Source: Jaltomata sinuosa
Taxonomy: Eukaryota > Streptophyta > Magnoliopsida > Solanales > Solanaceae
Assembly: GCA_003996215.1 (NCBI GenBank)
Contig: QJPP01003486.1
Coordinates: 1 to 64,000, forward strand
Length of the DNA stretch: 64,000 nt
Direction of reading: 5' to 3'
This document shows, piece by piece, positions 58,015 through 64,000 of the stretch; positions within the stretch are counted from its first letter, which is position 1; the number at the start of each line of letters is the position of its first letter. Both the position numbers and the translations under genes were made by a program. The notes below the pieces were generated by a model. That model had not been told where the DNA came from. It did not search any database and saw only the letters and a list, made by a program, of their open reading frames with translations.

Positions 58015-58697
58015 AGCTATAAATATGACCTTAGCTCGAGATTTCCATTCCACTGCATTTTGGATGACTTTTTTTGGAGAGGAAACCCCTAGGACTTCCT
58101 CTGAATATTTAAGATGAGTTCCTACTCAATATCAATGTTTTTTATATAAGTTTAACGAGGATTAAGCGCAATCCTCACTCTTATCCATAGATTCAAGGAG
58201 TTTGATTAGATAACATCGAGAGATGATTTTTTGGAGTTCCTCGTGAGAGCTATGTTGAACGTTGTTGAGAAAGTTTAGGGCGTTTTTAACAGGATTTGAG
58301 GTATGTTTTTTTAATTGATAATCTTCTTTTGAAGTACATCCATGTTCCATGTATCTCTTCTTGAACATACTTTTGAATATAATGTTATTTAAATTAAGAC
58401 TCTATGCACGTGTGAAACAAGCTTGCATCGAGCCTTAGTAACTTGATATAGTAGTATACTATATATATATATGCATGATCGTGTTCTTCCCTATAAATAG
58501 AATTTGCTGACCTTGATTCCTAAAGTGATACTCTTTAAAGACATTTTATCCAATAAGCGGATTCTTGACTTGATACTTGACCGAGATTTTGAACATATAT
58601 TCTATATCAATCTATGACTTTAATATACATCTATTAATGATATGACAAATTTAAAAGATTTCGATTATCAAGATATTTTATCTATTAATTGTGTTTG

Positions 58698-58930
58698 GCC
58701 TTCAGGTGGAATAGAGATCTTAAATTGTTTTTCCTTCATTTCCCTCGGGCTGACTAGGGACCATAAACTATTTCCCTTCCTTGCTTTTGTGTGAAAAAAG
58801 GAAAGCAAACTGACTTCCCTTCATCACCATCGATGTGTGACCTTCGGGCGGACAAGAGGCCTTACAATGATTTTCACTTCATGTGTGACCTTCTGGCAAA
58901 CAAGGGTCCTCACAAGCGATTTTCCCTTCG
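58698..58930. repeat. Four-copy degenerate tandem repeat
   Basis: Four copies of a pattern CCTTCGGGCGGACAAGGGTC then CTCACAA-GATTTTCCCTTC, starting near 58698, 58740, 58840 and 58890, well diverged from each other. It lies in sequence that may be an old LTR (next entry). Confidence 0.6.
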
Positions 58931-59560
58931 TTACTATTAATTTGGTTTGTCGTCGGCTCCCTTGTTGACAATCACTTGAATATATTTATTCTACACACTG
59001 CTTTTGAACATCATGAACAAAAATTGACTTGTTTGATTATTAATGATTTCTCTTATTTTTCATAACTTTACTATGCTACTGGTCCTGATGTGTTTCATCA
59101 TTACTAATTTTACTCATTACTAGTATTTTCATTATTAAGAGTATCATTTTTATTATGTTTACTCTTGTCCTGAGATACTCATTGAGTACCCAGTACTCAG
59201 GCATGCCATTATTATTTTTGATGTTGCGTTAGGCAATGAGGAGGAGCAGGTTCTAAGTATTCGAAATGCTTAAGATGGACTTGCTATCTATCAGATTTTG
59301 GTGAGTCCACACTCTTGCTCGAGAGGCACCATCTATTATCTTTACTGCTTTATTAGATTTTGAGTTGTAACTCGACTTAGTTTATTTTTTCATAGAGGCT
59401 ACATAGATAGATGCTGTGTCATGGATATTATATAACATCATTGCTTCACTTATTGAGCGCACTACTTCGGTAGTTGACATTTATCTCATAAACTTCAGTA
59501 TTTAAATTATTCTTACTTCATTTAATATTTGTGACCATACATTTACATAATTAGATTAAT
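58931..59560 (+). repeat. Possible old Ty3/gypsy LTR remnant
   Basis: Contains GAGATACTCATTGAGTACCC, GGAGGAGCAGGTTCTAAG, GGTGAGTCCACACTCTTGC and CATAGATAGATGCTGTGTCA, in an order I associate with Del-type LTR interiors of Solanaceae. No LTR ends, primer site or partner LTR are visible. Lower-confidence call made on word resemblance only. Confidence 0.35.
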
Positions 59561-60287
59561 AAATAATAAAAAAGGGCTTATTGTGTGGTGTGATATTTCT
59601 ATAAGATGCTTCCGATGTGGTTTTATAGCATATGATATTTGTTGCATTATGGTCGGGTTTGGGGCATGAAACTATTATATATGTGTCTTGTTTGTCTTTT
59701 GTGGCCACATCGACTTGTTGTGGCTTTCCAACTGCAAATGCTAATGAAATTAAGGATTCTTCTTCAAAGTAGTTTGGATGAAAATGTGGAAAATATACCC
59801 ATGCAACCGCGATTAATGATTCTTCTTCTAGGTCAAAAAAAGGATCCTACTTAAACGGTCACATATGATATAACAAATCTTTGAACATCATGCAAAAGGT
59901 AGCCCTCGATTATAGATGGACATAATCTTCCAATAACTATAATAGAATAAACACATATCTATTTCATAGCAAAATTATATTGCATTCAGCCTTTAAAGCA
60001 TTTTAGAAAAGAAAAAAATGAATGCATTTACTTGAACAATATTAGAGGAAATAATTAGCTATTCTTAATAAATTGATTTTCACTAAAAGAGAAGAAATAC
60101 TATATTGCCATTTATTTTGTGACGTGGTTCTTGAGAAAATGAATAGGGCATCAATAATTATTAGCATAATTTTAATTGAAACAATATTGTTTCATTGGAG
60201 TACCGAATCCACGAAACACTAGATGTTAGACTTTCATGTAGAATCCTCATGCTCTAGAGTGAATGAATATTAGACGGTAAACAATAC
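59561..60287. other. AT-rich DNA upstream of the SLF-type pseudogene
   Basis: No gene recognised (the 71-codon frame at 59639-59854 has no domain). It would include the SLF promoter. I see no clear TATA box at a convincing distance from 60288. Confidence 0.4.
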
Positions 60288-61463
60288 ATGATGGCGGATG
60301 GAATTTTGAAGAAATATCTTGAAGATGTGGTCATTCATATGCTTTTGAGGCTTCCAGTAAAATTTCTCCTGAGATTCAAATGTGTTTCCAAAACTTTTTA
60401 CACTCTTATACAATCTTCAACTTTCATCAATATATATCTTAACCGCGTAACAACTTCAGCAGATCATAACGTTCTCCTTAAGCGCTCTTTCAAAGAAGAT
60501 ATAGAAAGATATAAAGCTATATTTTCTTTTATTTCTATTGATAGGGATAATTATCTGAAATTCATTTATCCAGATCTAGATGTTCCTTATATAACAAGGC
60601 CTTATAGTATTGATAATGATCAACTTAATGGTCCTAGCCATGGTTTGATTGCTTTGATGAATCCAATTACCACCATCTTATTCAATCCATCTACTAGAAA
60701 TTATAGGTTGCTCCTCTCTAGCCCATTTGATGTTCCAAAGGGATTCTATCGATCAATTGAAAGTGGAGGGTTTGGTTTTGACTCTGTAGTTAATGATTTC
60801 AAAGTTTTTAGAATTTCTCGAGTTTACACGGAAGATCGTTTTGGCTACCCTGAAGAGGGAGAGAAAAAGGTTTGAGGTTTATGAATTGGGTATTGATATT
60901 TGGAGGGAATTGTATCATGTTGATCAACAGTTGCCAATGTTATTTTGGATGACTTCTTCGATTGTTTATAAGGGAACTTACCATTGGATTACCACTTCAA
61001 AAGAACTCGAACAAATAATTCTTTGTTTTGATATGAGCACCGAACTCTTTCGCAGTATGAAAACTCCTGATACTTGTCATTTTTCAAATGGAACACTTTA
61101 CAACCTCCTCCTTATTATTGAGTCTCTAAGCATGGCTTGTTACCCCTGTTTAGGGCCCATGACTGATCCAACAAAAGATTTGATGGAAATTTGGATAATG
61201 AAAGATTATAATGTTTATGAGTCTTGGATTAAGAAATACACAATTAGAGGTCTTCCTACTGAATCCCCATTAGTTGTATGGAAAGATTATTTATTGCTCT
61301 TCAAAGCAAAAGTGGATATTTCATGTCGTATGATCTTAATTCCGATGAAATCAAGGAGTTTAATTTCCACGGTTGTCTGGAGACTATGAGAGCTATAATT
61401 TATGAAGAAAGCTCGACTCCGATTCCAAGAGGTAGACAAAGTAGTTCACAAGTTCAAAAGTAA
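60288..61463 (+). pseudogene. S-locus F-box (SLF-type) gene, two frameshifts
   Basis: Intronless and about 391 codons if read through, the normal SLF length (about 385-400). The start is the ATG at 60288 (MMADGILKK, the usual MxxGIxKKL start). F-box at residues about 9-50: VVIHMLLRLPVKFLLRFKCV then SKTFYTLIQSSTFI; the normally conserved LPED before VV is YLED. The F-box-associated part has GLIALMNPITTILFNPSTRN, GGFGFDSVVNDFKVFRI, then (after +1 T in GGTTTGAGG, 60871-60873, immediately giving TGA) VYELGIDIWRELYHVDQQLP, ILCFDMSTELFRSMKTPDTC and WIMKDYNVYESWIKKYTI. After a one-base loss near 61300 come SKSGYFMSYDLNSDEIKEFN and the tail to TAA. SLF proteins recruit non-self S-RNase to an SCF ubiquitin ligase in pollen tubes. 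The two shifts abolish most of the substrate-binding part. It could be an S-locus SLF pseudogene or a related SLF-like gene elsewhere. Confidence 0.9.
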
Positions 61464-61649
61464 TAGGGGAGGTTTAAATCTCTCAACTTTAGCTTGATAA
61501 ATTCTTTCAATATACTTCATTTATGGAAAATGAACACCTTTCAAATTACTTCATTTTGTTTGTGTTTTAGTAAGATAGAATTTTCCTTTCTGCTCCCCTT
61601 GTTTAATTTTATTTGTTGAGTTTTCTTTTTGTACTCTCCTTAATAAATA
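61464..61649. other. 3' flank of SLF-type pseudogene
   Basis: AT-rich, T-runs, no gene. Possible polyadenylation-like AATAAA at about 61643. Confidence 0.4.
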
Positions 61650-61907
61650 CTTTCGTCATTTCAATTTGTTTGTCATACTTTTCTTTTTTGTATGTTTCAA
61701 AAAGAATATCTCTTTCCCCTTTTTGTGAACTTTTTTATTTCAACTTTTCACATATCTTGTTTTAAGTTTTGTTTTAAGGCCACAAGATTAAAGGACATTT
61801 TGGTACATTCAATATATCTTTTATTTAAGACCACAATATTCAAAAGTTTTCTTTACATCCTTAAACTTCGTGTCATGTCAAAATCGGACAATCAATAATA
61901 AACAGAG
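61650..61907. mobile_element. Stowaway-like MITE, 258 bp
   Basis: TA at 61648-61649 and 61908-61909. Left end CTTTCGTCATTTCAATTTGT followed by TTGTCATAC. Right end (inverted) CTCTGTTTATTATTGATTGT. Internal words AAGGCCACAAGATTAAAGGA, TTTAAGACCACAATATTCAA and CTTAAACTTCGTGTCATGTC are those of a MITE family very common in Solanaceae. It lies about 190 bp downstream of the SLF-type pseudogene. Confidence 0.75.
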
Positions 61908-61986
61908 TATTTATTACATAAGTATTTATTTTATTAAGTTATTTTTATTAAATATATTTTGAAAATTTAATTTTAATTATTAGTAC

Positions 61987-63960
61987 TCAAATCAATTTTG
62001 GAAATGATACATAATCACTTGAAATGTCTGGTGGTAGCAGTGCCATCGGGGCAACAAGTCCAGATGTGTGGTTATATGACTGATCAACTGAAAGATATGG
62101 CTTGACAAAATCTCGTGAATGTTTGAATACAACAATAGGGTTGTAATCATCCAAAAAATAGCCATAGTTTGCAAGTAGGTTTGCAACAACATTCTTTTCT
62201 CTGTATGTGTGGACTATGCTAGGTTCAGCCAGCAACTAGAGAAGGTACTTAAGACGATGAATAATACTAATAAAATATGATTGTGTTGCATGTACAAAGG
62301 GAGTATCGTTGCCACATCAACATTTACTTCTAGTGACGTTTGAGATTATGTTGTAAATCATACATACATAGTAAATAGGGAGACCAGTAACTTTGTACAA
62401 TGGTGTTAATATTAAAAATTCATTTGGTAATCCCAACGATCCAAGTGCCATTCGATGTTACAGATTTTTTATCTAGTCCACTAAGTCTTATTTTTGGTTG
62501 GTATCTCCATATGTATTAAGTTTGAACATATTGAATGGTGAAGGATGTCATTTTACAAGATAAAGGAACCTTTTAAACTATTTTTTGTGGTCAAGAGAAA
62601 TGTAATAATACTCTTTTGCCCTTTATAGACTAACATGTTTGGTTAAGGGTGTGCCTCTGTCTTGGAATAGTTTATAGTTTTGAAGGATCCAAATTTTTCA
62701 TACGAGGAACTGATAAAGGTATAGAGTTTGGCATTTTGAGTTAATTCAATGTATACTTGAAAAGAAGGTGTGCTCATTTTGTAATCATGGAAGTGGCATT
62801 AAGGAGAGGCAACATAACCATAACTACATGACATTCTAAAAACAAATATTTAATGGTTTCTATAGTGTTGAGATATATGGGATAGTTGTATGAAGAAATA
62901 AACCTATGTGGTGGTAGTAATTTGAAGTTAGAAGGTGGTTGTGGCAGGCTAGCAATAGAAAATATCACAATTAATGAGGGATGCACAGTGGGTGTTCGTA
63001 AAGAATTATATATTGATTAAATGGACAAATAGTCAGATGAAGATACATACTAAATAAAGTTATCAGGGTGATTATATAAAAGTGAGATGTGTGTATTTTG
63101 AATGCGCAAGTAAACCATTGATGGTTATCCGAAAGGGACTTTCGACAGGTTTCTGTTACCATTGGAGACATAGTTTTAGATGTATTGGTGCTCATGGTGT
63201 TGAGGTAAATGTCCTTCTATGAGGCTCCTGATTGACGTTAAGTCATAGAGCCAGGATTAGACCAAAATTTAATTAGTTAGCCATTGCAAATTTTCCATTT
63301 AATTTCTAGTTGACAAGAATTCAAACCTTGAAGTAGATTTTTTTAGATAAAAGATTGTTTGTGTGAGGGCTTAGGTGGTTGTGTGAAGTGTCTAGCTAGC
63401 CAGTAGAGCTTTTCCAAAGAGAGGTGGGGTTGTGAATGTGTCTCCATTCTTTCTTGACCAACATGTCATTATTTTCATGCTTAACCTTGGGGTGCCTAAG
63501 CGTCCTTCTGATTTAGGAGTTGTCACACTATGCCATTTTAAGAGATGCGCTTTCCTTTTAATGTTTATTATACCCTATAGAAAATTGTTCGTGTAGTGCC
63601 TGAGTTAGTTTAATAACAAAGGAGGTAACTTAATATATTGCATTACATTAGTGGAAAGACTGCTAAGAGTGGACTTGATTAGGGTAGTGTATCCTGCCAT
63701 GGAGAGACAATTTATTTTCCATCCTGCTAATCTAGTCGTGATGTTTTCAATAAGAAATTAAAAATCACTTATTATAATTTATAGGACGTTTGGTGAAAAT
63801 TGGGAACCGTAGGTATTAAGTGAAGGATGTCCCTTTGATCATGCTGAAGAAGCTAATGATGAAATTCTTGTTAGTAGGTGTGCAATTATTTGAGAAATAT
63901 ATTTTAAATTTTTGGAAATTAATTTTTTGGATTGAACTATAGCTAATTCTATTTAGAGTA
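61987..63960 (-). pseudogene. LINE (non-LTR retrotransposon) C-terminal remnant
   Basis: Minus strand, read from right to left with many shifts. RT end: FPIFTKRPINYNK (about 63770-63830), ITTRLAGWKINCLSMAGYTT then LIKS (about 63670-63740; family RLxGWKxxxLSxAGRxTLIxSVL) and TNVMQYIKLPPL (about 63620). Then the zf-RVT approach HLLKWHSVTTPKSEGRLGTP RL (about 63480-63550; family HxVxWxxVCxPKxxGGLGIR). At the far end, 61987-62235, the RNase H-like segment IVHTYREKNVVANLLANYG (family HVxREANxxADxLAxxG). The element would copy itself by target-primed reverse transcription. It is 5'-truncated by the window edge and dead. No poly-A tail (poly-T at left) is evident at 61980. Confidence 0.85.
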
Positions 63961-64000
63961 TCTATAATAGTATGGCAACCCTTTATATTATATTTAAAAT

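Noticed and set aside
58162..58368. 68-codon minus frame rich in Lys and Ser
   Set aside because: No family resemblance; isolated and short.
60288..61463. Accompanying S-RNase or second SLF in the window
   Set aside because: I looked for S-RNase-type and further F-box motifs on both strands in 55642-64000 and saw none.
1..64000. Endogenous pararetrovirus or other viral sequence
   Set aside because: All RT, integrase and gag pieces fit Ty3/gypsy or LINE families; no movement-protein or coat-protein motifs were seen.

Overview
The window is nuclear DNA from a flowering plant, very probably Solanaceae. It is almost entirely plant LTR retrotransposons (Tekay/Del chromovirus, Athila and Ogre/Tat lineages), with a hAT transposon, Stowaway-type MITEs and a LINE. 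The only recognisable host-type gene is an intronless S-locus F-box (SLF-type) gene at 60288-61463, a family known from the self-incompatibility locus of Solanaceae and relatives. It is broken by two single-base frameshifts. An SLF-type pseudogene beside deeply nested retrotransposons fits what is known of the subcentromeric, repeat-packed Solanaceae S-locus, but the locus assignment is an inference. Every coding region I can identify carries at least one stop, frameshift or truncation.

Layout. 1-4145: 3' end of a plus-strand Tekay/Del chromovirus (integrase tail with chromodomain, then a 3.2 kb LTR). 4146-8151: gag and LTR pieces of the same family in alternating orientation. 7085-55641 is best read as one large minus-strand chromovirus (called Del-minus here) split by later insertions. 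Its 3' LTR (7085-8151 plus 24536-26619) is interrupted by an Athila-type cluster (8152-24535). Its degenerate internal region is 26620-30796. Its 5' LTR (30797-31535 plus 52635-55641) is interrupted by an Ogre/Tat element (31536-52634). The 3' LTR of that Ogre is itself interrupted by a 3.9 kb hAT transposon (47488-51403) flanked by an 8 bp target duplication, giving three nesting levels.

The Athila cluster holds a degenerate plus-strand Athila with gag, protease, RT, RNase H and integrase remnants, a head-to-head inverted LTR, and a minus-strand non-autonomous relative in LTR-internal-LTR-internal order. The Ogre keeps gag, the start of pol and the integrase C-terminus but has lost RT, RNase H and the integrase core. 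Its 5.6 kb 3' untranslated region contains at least six tandem-repeat arrays with different periods.

55642-64000 is AT-rich and less repetitive. It holds two Stowaway-like MITEs, a CACTA-like end, an old degenerate tandem repeat, the SLF-type pseudogene and a minus-strand LINE remnant at the right edge. Boundaries were read by eye from shared LTR ends, primer-binding sites, polypurine tracts and target duplications. Boundaries of degenerate parts may be off by tens of bases.
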